The notes: generated by a model from the sequence alone, not told the origin. Positions 1 through 9,893 are shown, counted from the stretch's first letter. The stretch: DNA of 64,000 nucleotides from Variovorax paradoxus_P (GCF_050627025.1 NZ_CP192472.1); one strand, 5' to 3'. Made by a program: numbers and translations.

Positions 1-18
1 GGTACTTCAAGGCATGGC

Positions 19-80
19 TTGACGCTAAGCATGATACCCATCATGCTTCGACACCTCAAACATGATGGTCATCATGCTTG
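19..80 (+). promoter_or_regulatory. Two tandem palindromic operator-like sites upstream of an SDR gene
   Basis: Site 1 (27-48) is a perfect inverted repeat, AAGCATGAT, 4-base spacer, ATCATGCTT. Site 2 (58-79) has the same arms with one mismatch. The centres are 31 bp apart, about three helical turns, so bound dimers would sit on the same face. A TTGACG hexamer at 19-24 could be a -35 box, which would place site 1 over the promoter. The regulator is not identifiable here and may be encoded left of the window. Confidence 0.6.
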
Positions 81-122
81 CAGTGAGCCAGACCTACAAC
101 CTACCTTTTGAACGGATTCCAA

Positions 123-926
123 ATGAGCGAACAAGCAACCCTCGGCACCGCGGTCGTCACCGGCGCCTCGGCCGGCCTCGGCAAGATCTACGCAGACCGC
201 CTGGCCCGCCGCGGCCACGATCTGCTGCTGGTGGCACGCCGTGCCGACCTGCTGGAAGAAGTGGCAACCACCCTGCGCGCCAAGTACGGCGTAAAGGTGC
301 AAACGCTCGCAGCCGACCTGGCCTCCGCCGATGACCTCGAGCGCGTGTCCAAGGCCGTGGCCACCGACCCGTCGATCACGCTGCTGATCAACAATGCTGG
401 CCTCTCCACGCTCGCCCCCGTTGCGCTGACCACGAGCGCGCAGCTGCAGAGCATGCTCGACGTGAACATCAACGCCCTCGCCCACCTGAGCCACGCCGCA
501 TTGGCCGCGTTCAAGTCGCGCAACCGCGGCACGCTGGTGAACATCGGCTCGGTGCTCGGCTTCTACACGCTGCCAATCAGCAGCATCTACAGCGGTACCA
601 AGGCCTTTGTGGTCGCATTCACGCGCGGGCTGCAGGAAGAGGTGGCAGGCACCGGCGTGAAGGTGCAGCTGGTGCTGCCCGCCGCCACTGCCACCGACAT
701 CTGGGAGCTTTCGGGTGTGCCGGTATCTGCGCTTGCCGAAGGCACGGTCATGCAGGCTGAAGCCTGCGTGGACGCCGCCCTGGCCGGCCTCGACCTGGGC
801 GAGCCGATCACGCTGCCGTCGGTGAACGACGCCGCACTGCTCACCGGCTTTACCGATGCGAGCGCCAAGCTGTTCGGCGCTTCGCAGACCGGCAAGCCGG
901 CCGCGCGCTACTTGGCAACGGCCTGA
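123..926 (+). CDS. SDR family NAD(P)-dependent oxidoreductase
   Basis: The 267-residue protein has the classical short-chain dehydrogenase layout: a TGASAGLG dinucleotide-binding loop at about residues 13-20, NNAG at 90-93, the active-site serine in IGS (143) and YSGTK with Tyr156 and Lys160. The length suits a cytosolic classical SDR; the substrate cannot be read from sequence. I start at ATG 123, where the conserved N-terminus begins, rather than at TTG 108. The 3' end overlaps the convergent TetR gene by 19 bases. The paired palindromes upstream suggest inducible control, perhaps during detoxification or catabolism, which is inference. Confidence 0.85.
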   Translation: MSEQATLGTAVVTGASAGLGKIYADRLARRGHDLLLVARRADLLEEVATTLRAKYGVKVQTLAADLASADDLERVSKAVATDPSITLLINNAGLSTLAPVALTTSAQLQSMLDVNINALAHLSHAALAAFKSRNRGTLVNIGSVLGFYTLPISSIYSGTKAFVVAFTRGLQEEVAGTGVKVQLVLPAATATDIWELSGVPVSALAEGTVMQAEACVDAALAGLDLGEPITLPSVNDAALLTGFTDASAKLFGASQTGKPAARYLATA

Positions 927-1549
927 TCGGCCTCGGCGGCAGCCGCCTGGTCCGGCGACTTCACCGCGCCAATACCCCCAAGAAAGAGATCGGCCACGAT
1001 CGGCGCAATCGCCGCGTGGTCGAGCTTTCCACCGGGCTTCATCCAGGTGAACATCCAGTTGATCATGCCGAACAGCAGCATGGTCAGCGGCTTGGCGAGG
1101 TCGTCGCTCGGCGCGCCGGGCCGGAGCGCCGACACGGCACGCGCAAAGCCCGCGACCACCTCGCGCTCCTTGTCGAGCACGCGCTCGCGGTCTTCCTCTT
1201 CGAGAAAGCGCACGTCGTCGGTCAACACGCGGTGCGCGTCCTGCGCGCCGGCATATTCCTCCACGATGCGGTAGATGAAGCGGCGTAGCCGTTCTTCATC
1301 GGTGTGCGTCGACGCTTCTTCCTCGGCCACCAGCGCCGCGAGCTTCGAGACGTGCGTCCCGGCGATGCTGATCAGGAGGCTGCTCTTGTCCTTGTAGTAG
1401 TGGTAGAGCGTGGCCTTGGAGAGGTTGCAGGCTTCGGCCACCTGGTTCATCGAGGTGGCGGGATAGCCGCGGCGCGCGAACAGCTGGGCGGCCTGCGCCA
1501 GGATGAACTCGCGCTGGTCGTCGTAGGTGGCGGATCTTCCACGCGGCAT
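908..1549 (-). CDS. paaR: TetR/AcrR family regulator, probable phenylacetate repressor PaaR
   Basis: This 213-residue protein has a TetR helix-turn-helix at roughly residues 10-57 (FARRGYPATSMNQVAEA then LSKATLYHYYKDK) followed by an all-helical ligand domain. It lies directly downstream of paaY on the same strand and beside the divergent paa operon. In betaproteobacteria TetR-type PaaR repressors respond to phenylacetyl-CoA, so the local assignment is natural. The likely target is the palindrome ACCGTCCGGTCGGT at 2301-2314. The C-terminal 19 bases overlap the convergent SDR gene. The effector and symbol are inferred from context. Confidence 0.8.
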   Translation of the reverse strand: MPRGRSATYDDQREFILAQAAQLFARRGYPATSMNQVAEACNLSKATLYHYYKDKSSLLISIAGTHVSKLAALVAEEEASTHTDEERLRRFIYRIVEEYAGAQDAHRVLTDDVRFLEEEDRERVLDKEREVVAGFARAVSALRPGAPSDDLAKPLTMLLFGMINWMFTWMKPGGKLDHAAIAPIVADLFLGGIGAVKSPDQAAAAEADQAVAK

Positions 1550-1613
1550 CGGGTCTTCTTTCTTCCTTGGTTGGAGTTGCGGGCAACCTGCGATCTTGCA
1601 TGAAGCGCGCCGG

Positions 1614-2216
1614 CTAGCCGCGCCGGGTCGCGATGAGCGAACGCACCTCAGTGGCAGGCAGGCGCGGCCGATCAGGCTCCATCTGCCGCAGTGGCGTCAC
1701 CTCGTGCAGGCTGGCAAGGCTGCGAACCGTGAGTGCTTGGTAGGTCTGCGTGCCCTCCAGCTTCCAGGCAATTTCTTCCTCGCTCAGCATCTTCTTTACC
1801 TTGGCGGGAATGCCGGCCACCAGCGAGCGAGCGGGCACCTTCATGCCCGCCGGCACAAAGGCACAGGCCGCCACGATCGCCTGCTCGCCGATTTCAGCCT
1901 CGTCCATCACCACCGCGTTCATGCCCACGAGCGCGTCGCGCCGCACGATGCAGCTGTGCAGGATGGCGCCATGGCCGATGTGGCCGTTGACCTCGACCAC
2001 CGTGTCCTGGTCGGGAAAACCGTGGATGCAGCAGTGGTCCTGCACGTTCGAGCCCTCTTCCAGCACGATGCGCCCGAAGTCCCCGCGCAGGCTGGCGCAC
2101 GGGCCCACATAGCAGTTCGGGCCCACGATGACATCGCCGATCAATACGGCACTGGGATGCACATAGGCCGTGGGGTCGACGACGGGTATGACGCCGTCGA
2201 TGGAATAGCTGGGCAT
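1614..2216 (-). CDS. paaY: PaaY, hexapeptide-repeat (gamma-carbonic-anhydrase-like) thioesterase
   Basis: The 200-residue protein is a left-handed beta-helix of hexapeptide repeats (for example IGDVIVGPNCYVG and VGMNAVVMDEAEIG) with histidines in HCCIHG and GHIGHG, as in the gamma carbonic anhydrase fold. PaaY is a known thioesterase that removes dead-end CoA thioesters and so protects the phenylacetate pathway. The length equals that of typical PaaY. It is the first gene of a short leftward unit with paaR, divergent from paaG, so the two units probably share the 2217-2365 control region. Confidence 0.88.
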   Translation of the reverse strand: MPSYSIDGVIPVVDPTAYVHPSAVLIGDVIVGPNCYVGPCASLRGDFGRIVLEEGSNVQDHCCIHGFPDQDTVVEVNGHIGHGAILHSCIVRRDALVGMNAVVMDEAEIGEQAIVAACAFVPAGMKVPARSLVAGIPAKVKKMLSEEEIAWKLEGTQTYQALTVRSLASLHEVTPLRQMEPDRPRLPATEVRSLIATRRG

Positions 2217-2268
2217 TCGGTCAGTCTCCTTTTCTCCGGGCCTCAGGGTTTGCCCTGAATCAACCCGC

Positions 2269-2314
2269 TTGTGCCGGAACCGTGCTCGATCCTAAAATCT
2301 ACCGTCCGGTCGGT
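2269..2314 (+). promoter_or_regulatory. paaG promoter with TetR-type operator over the start site
   Basis: A -35-like TTGTGC (2269-2274) and a -10 TAAAAT (2293-2298) are separated by 18 bases. Immediately downstream lies ACCGTCCGGTCGGT (2301-2314), a palindrome ACCG-N-CCGG-N-CGGT broken only at its two N positions. The operator would cover the transcription start, a simple repressor geometry. The binding protein is presumably PaaR, encoded 0.8 kb away. A second small inverted repeat, TCAGGG/CCCTGA (2243-2258), lies in the paaY leader. Confidence 0.65.
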
Positions 2315-2365
2315 CAATAGTGTTTGCACGCCGATTTCGTCAAAAGAAGGATGAGAGACAAGCCC

Positions 2366-3169
2366 ATGCCAGAACCTTTAGTTCTCACCAGCAATGCCGC
2401 CGCCGTACGCACACTGAGCCTCAACCGGCCCGCCGCGCTCAACAGCTTCACGACGGAACTGCATGGCGAACTGTTGGCGGCACTGGAACTCGCAGCCAGG
2501 GACGAAAGCGTGCGCTGCGTGGTTCTCACTGGCGCTGGCCGTGCGTTTTGCGCCGGGCAAGACCTTGCCGATCCCTCGGTCGCGCCCGACCTTTCTCCTG
2601 GCGCCGACCCCAAGGATCTCGGCCACGTCATCTCCACCTACTACGCGCCACTCGTCGCGCGCCTGCGGTCGATGCCGGTGCCGGTCGTGGCCGCAGTCAA
2701 CGGCGTGGCCGCCGGGGCTGGCGCCAACATCGCGCTGTGCTGCGACATGGTTGTGGCCGCGCGTTCGGCCAGCTTCATCCAGGCCTTCACCAAGATCGGC
2801 CTCGTACCCGACACGGGCGGCACCTGGTTGCTGCCCCGCCTCGTGGGCCCGGCGCGGGCACTCGGCATCGCAATGCTGGGCGACAAGCTCCCTGCCGAAG
2901 AAGCCGCGCGCATCGGGCTGATATGGCAATGCGTGGACGACGCGGCACTGGCCGACACAGTGGCCGCACTCGCATCGAAGCTCGCCGCAATGCCGACCCG
3001 CGCCCTGGTCGCCACCCGCCAGGCCATGGCCGCTGCGCAGGACATGAACCTGGACACGGCCCTCGCCGAAGAAGCACGCATCCAGCGCGAGTTGGGCAAC
3101 ACCGCCGACTACCGCGAAGGCGTGGAAGCCTTCCGTGCCAAGCGTGCACCGGTGTTCAAGGACCGCTGA
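2366..3169 (+). CDS. paaG: 2-(1,2-epoxy-1,2-dihydrophenyl)acetyl-CoA isomerase PaaG
   Basis: The 267-residue protein is a crotonase-fold enzyme converting the ring epoxide made by PaaABCE into oxepin-CoA. Visible marks are the oxyanion-hole segments FCAGQDL (61-67) and GVAAGAGANIAL (113-124), and the catalytic Asp149 in LVPDTGGTW. The length is close to E. coli PaaG (262). I choose ATG 2366; ATG 2351 sits directly against its GAAGG and TTG 2324 is upstream of it, so neither is favoured. First gene of the rightward catabolic operon, one base before paaI. Confidence 0.9.
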   Translation: MPEPLVLTSNAAAVRTLSLNRPAALNSFTTELHGELLAALELAARDESVRCVVLTGAGRAFCAGQDLADPSVAPDLSPGADPKDLGHVISTYYAPLVARLRSMPVPVVAAVNGVAAGAGANIALCCDMVVAARSASFIQAFTKIGLVPDTGGTWLLPRLVGPARALGIAMLGDKLPAEEAARIGLIWQCVDDAALADTVAALASKLAAMPTRALVATRQAMAAAQDMNLDTALAEEARIQRELGNTADYREGVEAFRAKRAPVFKDR

Positions 3170-3170
3170 A

Positions 3171-3614
3171 ATGACCGACACCACCCGCACCCCCCAACAG
3201 ACAGCCGAACACGTCCGCGACGGCATGTTCGCGAACGACAACGCGAGTAAGGCCCTGGGCATGCGCATCGTCGAAGTCGCCCCCGGCGAGGCCACCCTGC
3301 AGATGCAGGTGCGCCAGGACATGCTCAACGGCCACGCCATCTGCCACGGCGGATTCATGGCGACCTTGGCCGATTCGACCTTTGCCTTCGCCTGCAACTC
3401 GTACAACGAGCTCACGGTGGCGTCGGGCTTTTCCATCGACTTCATCGCGCCGGCACGCGAAGGCGATGTGCTCACCGCGCGCTGCTTCGAAGTTTCGAAG
3501 GCCGGGCGCACTGGCGTGTACGACACCGAAATTACCAACCAGCGCGGCGAGCGCATAGCAATTTTTCGCGGACGTTCATACACCGCCAAAGGCCGCCCCG
3601 CCGTTGCCGCCTGA
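3171..3614 (+). CDS. paaI: Hydroxyphenylacetyl-CoA thioesterase PaaI
   Basis: The 147-residue hotdog-fold protein carries the PaaI signature: Asn53-Gly, HGG (59-61) and the catalytic Asp68 in ATLADSTFAFAC. PaaI hydrolyses hydroxylated phenylacetyl-CoA by-products, releasing trapped CoA. Start ATG 3171 follows the paaG stop (3167-3169) by one base, so the genes are probably translationally coupled. An upstream in-frame start at 3135 lies inside paaG and is unlikely. Confidence 0.9.
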   Translation: MTDTTRTPQQTAEHVRDGMFANDNASKALGMRIVEVAPGEATLQMQVRQDMLNGHAICHGGFMATLADSTFAFACNSYNELTVASGFSIDFIAPAREGDVLTARCFEVSKAGRTGVYDTEITNQRGERIAIFRGRSYTAKGRPAVAA

Positions 3615-3629
3615 GAAGACACAAGCACC

Positions 3630-4946
<1,317 letters not shown>

Positions 4947-4989
4947 ACGCGGGCCGTTTTCATTCTCTTTGCAGACAAAGGACACGCAC

Positions 4990-6003
4990 ATGTACACCCA
5001 GGCAATGGACACCATGGGCAAGGACGCAGGCAACGACGGCAAGAAAAAAGCCGTGCGCTCCGCCGACGAAATGCGGCTCGAAGAACGCTTCGATGAGCGC
5101 ATCGACGCCGGTGAATTCATCGAGGCGAAAGACTGGATGCCCGAGCACTACCGCAAGACGCTCGTGCGCCAGATCAGCCAGCACGCGCATTCCGAGATCG
5201 TCGGCATGCTGCCCGAAGGCAACTGGATCGGCCGCGCCCCCACGCTCAAGCGCAAGGCCATCCTGCTGGCCAAGGTGCAGGACGAAGGCGGCCACGGCCT
5301 TTACCTGTACGCCGCCGCCGAAACGCTGGGCACCTCGCGCGACCAGATGTTCGACGCGCTGCACAGCGGCAAGGCCAAGTACAGCTCGATCTTCAACTAC
5401 CCCACGCTCACCTGGGCCGACATGGGCACCATCGGCTGGCTGGTCGACGGCGCGGCCATCATGAACCAGGTGCCGATCTGCCGCTGCTCTTATGCGCCGT
5501 ATGCGCGCGCCATGGTGCGCATCTGCCGCGAGGAGAGCTTTCACCAGCGCCAGGGCTACGAAGCGTTGCTCACGATGATGACGCGCGGCACCGATGCGCA
5601 GAAGGCCATGGTGCAAGACGCAGTCAACCGCTGGTGGTGGCCCTCGATCATGATGTTCGGCCCGCCCGACGACCAGTCGCCCAACTCCGCGCAGTCGATG
5701 CGCTGGGGCATCAAGCGCTTCAGCAACGACGAGCTTCGCCAGAAATTCGTCGACGCCACCGTGGAGCAGGCGCGCATTCTGGGCGTGACCCTGCCCGACC
5801 CCGACCTGAAGTGGAACGAAGAGCGCCAGGCGCACGACTTCGGCACCATCGACTGGAGCGAGTTCTGGCGCGTGGTGGGAGGCGACGGCCCCTGCAACCG
5901 GGAGCGCCTGCAGGCCCGCGTCGACGCCTGGGAAGAAGGCGCATGGGTGCGCGAGGCCGCCATGGCCCACGCCAACAAGCAACCGATGAAGGAGGCCGCA
6001 TGA
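4990..6003 (+). CDS. paaA: Phenylacetyl-CoA 1,2-epoxidase subunit A (catalytic diiron)
   Basis: The 337-residue ferritin-like catalytic subunit of the multicomponent epoxidase. Iron-ligand signatures are visible: EGGH around Glu99/His102 and EESFH around Glu182/His185. ATG 4990 has a Shine-Dalgarno AAAGGA about 8 bases upstream and is preferred to the upstream TTG 4969. The N-terminal 25 residues (Met/Asp/Lys-rich) extend beyond the roughly 309-residue E. coli protein, as is common in betaproteobacteria. The stop overlaps the paaB start (ATGA). Confidence 0.94.
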   Translation: MYTQAMDTMGKDAGNDGKKKAVRSADEMRLEERFDERIDAGEFIEAKDWMPEHYRKTLVRQISQHAHSEIVGMLPEGNWIGRAPTLKRKAILLAKVQDEGGHGLYLYAAAETLGTSRDQMFDALHSGKAKYSSIFNYPTLTWADMGTIGWLVDGAAIMNQVPICRCSYAPYARAMVRICREESFHQRQGYEALLTMMTRGTDAQKAMVQDAVNRWWWPSIMMFGPPDDQSPNSAQSMRWGIKRFSNDELRQKFVDATVEQARILGVTLPDPDLKWNEERQAHDFGTIDWSEFWRVVGGDGPCNRERLQARVDAWEEGAWVREAAMAHANKQPMKEAA

Positions 6004-6296
6004 GCGCCGAACAGAAACAAGAGTGGCCGCTGTGGGAAGTGTTCGTGCGCAGCAAGGCAGGGCTCGATCACAAGCATTGCGGCAGCCTGCACGCGGCCGA
6101 CCCCAAGATGGCAATCCAGATGGCACGCGACGTGTACACGCGCCGGCAAGAGGGAAGCAGCATCTGGGTGGTGCGCTCGGACCAGATCGTGGCAAGCGAC
6201 CCAGGGGACAAGGACATGTTCTTCGACCCGGCGGAAGACAAGGTGTACCGCCACCCGACCTTCTACGCGCTGCCGAAGTCCGTTGACCACATGTAA
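6000..6296 (+). CDS. paaB: Phenylacetyl-CoA 1,2-epoxidase subunit B
   Basis: The 98-residue protein matches PaaB in size and pattern (WPLWEVFVRSKAGLDHKHCGSLHAADP split over the N-terminus, then ALQMA-like MAIQMARDVYTRR). PaaB bridges PaaAC heterodimers in the epoxidase complex and has no catalytic site of its own. ATG 6000 overlaps the paaA stop by four bases, giving translational coupling and stoichiometric synthesis. Confidence 0.93.
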   Translation: MSAEQKQEWPLWEVFVRSKAGLDHKHCGSLHAADPKMAIQMARDVYTRRQEGSSIWVVRSDQIVASDPGDKDMFFDPAEDKVYRHPTFYALPKSVDHM

Positions 6297-6306
6297 GCGC
6301 CACGCC

Positions 6307-7086
6307 ATGCAAGCCTCTATCGAACTGAACCGCACCCCCGCAGTGCAATACCTGCTGCGCATCGGCGACACCTGCCTGGTGCTCGCGCAGCGGCTGGGCG
6401 AATGGTGCGGCCATGCGCCCGTGCTGGAAGAAGACATCGCCATGGCCAACATCGCGCTCGATCTCGTCGGGCAGGCCCGCGCGCTGCTCACGCATGCCGG
6501 CAAGCTCGAAGGCGAAGGCCGCGCGCATGACGAAGACCAACTCGCCTACCTGCGCGACGAGCGCGACTACTTCAACCTCACGCTGGTCGAGCTGCCGCGC
6601 GGCGACTTCGCCTTTGCCGTGGTGCGCAACACCATGGTCGCCACGCTGCTCAAGCTGCTGTGGCAACGCCTTGCCGCTTCGAGCGATGCGGAGGTAGCTG
6701 CCATCGCCGGCAAGGCAGTGAAGGAGGCGCGCTATCACCAGCAGCATTCGGGCGACTGGGTCGTTCGGCTCGGCGACGGCACAGATGAATCGCGCCGCCG
6801 CACCGAGCGGGCCTTGAAGCAGCTCTGGCTCTACATGCCCGAACTCTTCGAAAGCGATGCGGTCGACGAAGCAGCAAGCGCCAGCGGACTCGGCCCGGCG
6901 TGGAGCGAGTTGCGCGAACCCTGGCTTGCCGAAATGCAGCAGGTGCTCGATGTTGCCGGCCTTGCAATGCCGCAGGAAGCTGCCTTTCGAAGCACCGGCA
7001 AGCACGGCGTCCACAGCGAGCACATGGGCTACATCCTGGCCGAGATGCAGCACCTGCAGCGCTCCTTCCCGGGAAGCGTGTGGTGA
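6307..7086 (+). CDS. paaC: Phenylacetyl-CoA 1,2-epoxidase subunit C (structural)
   Basis: The 259-residue ferritin-like protein is the non-catalytic partner of PaaA. Typical segments are LGDTCLVLAQRLGEWCGHAP-like N-terminus (here IGDTCLVLAQ), ALDLVGQAR and KEARYHQQHSGDWVVRLGDGT. ATG 6307 lies 11 bases after the paaB stop; the TTG at 6283 inside paaB is rejected. The gene ends in TGA 7084-7086, inside the GTG start of paaD. Confidence 0.93.
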   Translation: MQASIELNRTPAVQYLLRIGDTCLVLAQRLGEWCGHAPVLEEDIAMANIALDLVGQARALLTHAGKLEGEGRAHDEDQLAYLRDERDYFNLTLVELPRGDFAFAVVRNTMVATLLKLLWQRLAASSDAEVAAIAGKAVKEARYHQQHSGDWVVRLGDGTDESRRRTERALKQLWLYMPELFESDAVDEAASASGLGPAWSELREPWLAEMQQVLDVAGLAMPQEAAFRSTGKHGVHSEHMGYILAEMQHLQRSFPGSVW

Positions 7087-7610
7087 ACGCCGTCGCATCG
7101 CGCATCGATGCAGCGTGGGCCGTGCTCCGCACCGTGCCCGACCCCGAGGTGCCGGCCGTATCGGTCTGCGACCTGGGCATCGTGCGCGAGGTGATCGAGC
7201 ACGACGACGGGCTCGAAGTGGTGCTCACCCCCACCTACTCGGGCTGCCCCGCGACCGAGGCCATCGAGCATGACGTGCTCGCCGCCATCGAGCAGGCAGG
7301 CCTTGGCCGCGCACGCGCCACGCTGCGCCGCGCTCCCGCATGGAGCAGCGACTGGATCAGCGACGAAGGCCGCGCCAAGCTCAAGGCCTACGGCATCGCG
7401 CCGCCAGCGCATCTCACGCCCGAGGCGGCAGCCAATACGGCAATGCCCATCCGCCTCTTCGGCCGCATGGCCGGCGGCGAACGCATTGCCTGCCCCCGCT
7501 GCGCGAGCGAGCGCACCGAACGCCTTTCGGCCTTCGGTTCCACCGCATGCAAGGCGCTCTACCGCTGCATGGCCTGCCGCGAACCCTTCGAACATTTCAA
7601 GCCGATCTGA
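7083..7610 (+). CDS. paaD: Phenylacetate degradation protein PaaD (FeS-assembly-like)
   Basis: The 175-residue protein starts with a MIP18/DUF59-type domain (TVPDPEVPAVSVCDLGIVR, TPTYSGCPAT) and ends in a cysteine cluster, Cys137-x2-Cys140, Cys156, Cys162-x2-Cys165, likely binding metal. PaaD is needed for activity of the epoxidase and is thought to act in iron or FeS-centre maturation. Start GTG 7083 overlaps the paaC stop in GTGA, the same coupling as elsewhere in this operon. The Cys cluster is complete. Confidence 0.9.
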   Translation: MNAVASRIDAAWAVLRTVPDPEVPAVSVCDLGIVREVIEHDDGLEVVLTPTYSGCPATEAIEHDVLAAIEQAGLGRARATLRRAPAWSSDWISDEGRAKLKAYGIAPPAHLTPEAAANTAMPIRLFGRMAGGERIACPRCASERTERLSAFGSTACKALYRCMACREPFEHFKPI

Positions 7611-7617
7611 CAAAGCG

Positions 7618-8712
7618 ATGAGCACCCTCTTCCACCCGCTGCGCGTGAAGGCCATCGAGCCCGACACGGCCGAGGCCGTCATCGTTTCCTTCGAAGTACC
7701 GGTCGAACTGCAGGAAACCTTCGGGTTTACACAAGGCCAGTACCTCACGCTGCGCCGTGACATCGACGGGCAGGATCTGCGCCGCTCGTATTCGATCTGC
7801 GCCGGCCTCGACGACGGCGAGCTGCGCGTTGGCGTGCGCAAGGTGCGCGGCGGCGTGTTCTCCAACTGGATCAACGCGCACCTGCAGCCCGGCGACACCG
7901 TGCAGGTCATGGCGCCGCAGGGCCGCTTCTTCGTGCCCATCGAACCCGGCTCCGCTCGCCATCATGCCGGCATTGCGGGCGGCAGCGGCATTACGCCGAT
8001 TCTCTCGATCATGAAGACCGTGCTGGCGCGTGAGCCCCACAGCCGCTTCACGCTGATCTACGGCAACCGGCAGCTGCAGTCCACCATGTTCAAGGAAGAA
8101 ATCGAAGACCTGAAGAACCGCTACATGACGCGGCTGGTGCTGCACCATGTGTTCTCCGACGAGCACACCGATTCGCCGCTGGGCCACGGCGTGATGAACC
8201 GCGAAAAGATCGGCGAGTTTCTGCAGACGGTGGTTCCCGCCGGGAGCATCGACCACGCCTACGTTTGCGGGCCGTTCCAGATGAACGACGAGGCCGAGGC
8301 GGCAATGCTTGCCGCGGGCGTGCCCGAAGAGCGCATCCACATCGAGCGCTTCGGCGTTGCACTGCCCTCCGCCACGTCGGCGGGCCAGGTGGGTGCAGTG
8401 GTGCACGAGGCTTTGCCCGGCGATGCAAAGCAGGCGCGCATCACCATCGTGCGCGACGGCCTGCAGCGCGAAATCGCCTTTACCGAAGGCCAGCCGAGCA
8501 TTCTCGATGCGGCCTCGGCCGCGGGCCTCGAAGTGCCGTTTTCATGCACCTCAGGCGTGTGCGGAACATGCCGCGCCAAGCTGGTGGAGGGGGAAGTCCG
8601 CATGGAAAGAAACTTTGCGCTCGACAAGAATGAAGTGGCCGCAGGATTCGTGCTGACCTGCCAGGCGCACCCTCTCACCGAACGCGTCACCCTTTCGTTC
8701 GACGAGCGCTGA
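7618..8712 (+). CDS. paaE: Phenylacetyl-CoA 1,2-epoxidase reductase PaaE
   Basis: The 364-residue reductase passes electrons from NADPH through FAD and a 2Fe-2S centre to PaaA. The FNR module has RRSYSICAG (about 55-63) for FAD and GGSGITPILS for nucleotide. The C-terminal plant-type ferredoxin domain has Cys310, Cys315, Cys318 and Cys348 in the CxxxxCxxC...C spacing. It lies seven bases after paaD. The length is near E. coli PaaE (356). Confidence 0.94.
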   Translation: MSTLFHPLRVKAIEPDTAEAVIVSFEVPVELQETFGFTQGQYLTLRRDIDGQDLRRSYSICAGLDDGELRVGVRKVRGGVFSNWINAHLQPGDTVQVMAPQGRFFVPIEPGSARHHAGIAGGSGITPILSIMKTVLAREPHSRFTLIYGNRQLQSTMFKEEIEDLKNRYMTRLVLHHVFSDEHTDSPLGHGVMNREKIGEFLQTVVPAGSIDHAYVCGPFQMNDEAEAAMLAAGVPEERIHIERFGVALPSATSAGQVGAVVHEALPGDAKQARITIVRDGLQREIAFTEGQPSILDAASAAGLEVPFSCTSGVCGTCRAKLVEGEVRMERNFALDKNEVAAGFVLTCQAHPLTERVTLSFDER

Positions 8713-8747
8713 CACACAACGATTTTTCAACCCGGAGACAAACCAAA

Positions 8748-9893
8748 ATGAAATTCTTCAAGCCCCTGGCGATTGCCGCGCTGTGCGCCACTGCCGCCCT
8801 GGCATGGGCCGATGTGAACGTCGGCGTGACGCTTTCGGCCACCGGCCCTGCCGCCTCGCTCGGCATTCCCGAGAAGAACACCATCGCCCTGATGCCAAAG
8901 ACCATCGGCGGCCAGAAGATCAACTACATCGTGCTGGACGACGCCTCCGACACCACGGCCGCCGTGGCCAACACGCGCAAGCTCATTGCCGATAACAAGG
9001 TCGACATCGTGCTGGGTTCCACCACCACGCCCAACTCGCTCGCAATGATCGACGTGGTGAGCGAAGCGAAGACGCCGATGATTTCCATCGCCGCCTCGGC
9101 CCGCATCGTCGAGCCGATGGATGCCAAGAAGCAGTGGGTCTTCAAGACGCCGCAGAACGACATCATGATGTCACTGGCCATTGCAGAACACATGGCCGCC
9201 AACGGCGTGAAGACGGTGGCGTTCATCGGCTTTTCCGACGCGTACGGCGAAGGCTGGTCGCAAGAGTTTGCGAAGGCAGCCGAGCTGAAGAAGCTCAAGA
9301 TCGTGGCCAACGAGCGCTATGCGCGTACGGACACATCCGTGACCGGGCAGGCCTTGAAGATCATGTCGGCCAAGGCCGATGCGGTGCTGGTGGCGGGCTC
9401 GGGCACGCCGGCCGCACTGCCGCAAAAAACGCTCAAGGAGCGCGGCTACACCGGCAAGATGTACCAGACCCACGGCGTGGCCAACGCCGACTTCCTGCGC
9501 GTTGGCGGCAAGGACGTGGAAGGCACCTTCCTGCCCGCCGGCCCCGTGCTGGTTGCCGAGCAGCTGCCGGCCAGCCACCCGGTAAAGAAATCGGCCATGG
9601 CCTACGTGACCGCCTACGAGGGCGCGAACGGCAAGAACACCGTGTCGACCTTCGGCGCGCATGCATGGGACGCAGGCCTGCTGATGACGTCGGCCGTTCC
9701 CGTTGCCCTGAAAAAGGCGCAGCCCGGCACGCCCGAATTCCGCGCCGCGCTGCGCGATGCACTCGAACAGGTAAAGGACGTGGCAGGCGCGCACGGCGTG
9801 TTCAACATGACCGCCAACGACCACCTGGGCCTGGACCAGCGCGCCCGCGTCATGGTCAAGATCGAAAACGGCGCCTGGAAATACCAGCCCTGA
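8748..9893 (+). CDS. Branched-chain-type ABC transporter substrate-binding protein
   Basis: The 381-residue periplasmic binding protein has a Sec signal peptide (MKFFKPLAIAALCATAALAWA, cleaved about residue 21) and the LivJ-like two-lobed ligand domain (VGVTLSATGPAASLG; NTRKLIADNKVD; VAFIGFSDAYGEGW). Family members bind branched amino acids, amides, benzoates or other aromatic acids. Position 35 bases after paaE, followed by permease and ATPase genes and then paaZ, points to phenylacetate or a related aryl acid as ligand. That is inference from context. Confidence 0.88.
   Translation: MKFFKPLAIAALCATAALAWADVNVGVTLSATGPAASLGIPEKNTIALMPKTIGGQKINYIVLDDASDTTAAVANTRKLIADNKVDIVLGSTTTPNSLAMIDVVSEAKTPMISIAASARIVEPMDAKKQWVFKTPQNDIMMSLAIAEHMAANGVKTVAFIGFSDAYGEGWSQEFAKAAELKKLKIVANERYARTDTSVTGQALKIMSAKADAVLVAGSGTPAALPQKTLKERGYTGKMYQTHGVANADFLRVGGKDVEGTFLPAGPVLVAEQLPASHPVKKSAMAYVTAYEGANGKNTVSTFGAHAWDAGLLMTSAVPVALKKAQPGTPEFRAALRDALEQVKDVAGAHGVFNMTANDHLGLDQRARVMVKIENGAWKYQP

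Noticed and set aside
4960..7098. A 712-codon open frame on the minus strand opposite paaA-paaC
   Set aside because: It lies opposite well-supported, tightly coupled paa genes and has no recognisable domain. Its His/Ala/Arg/Gly-rich composition is typical of the antisense frame in GC-rich DNA.
8713..8747. A terminator between paaE and the binding-protein gene
   Set aside because: There is a run of five T but no stem before it; the genes appear to be in one transcript.
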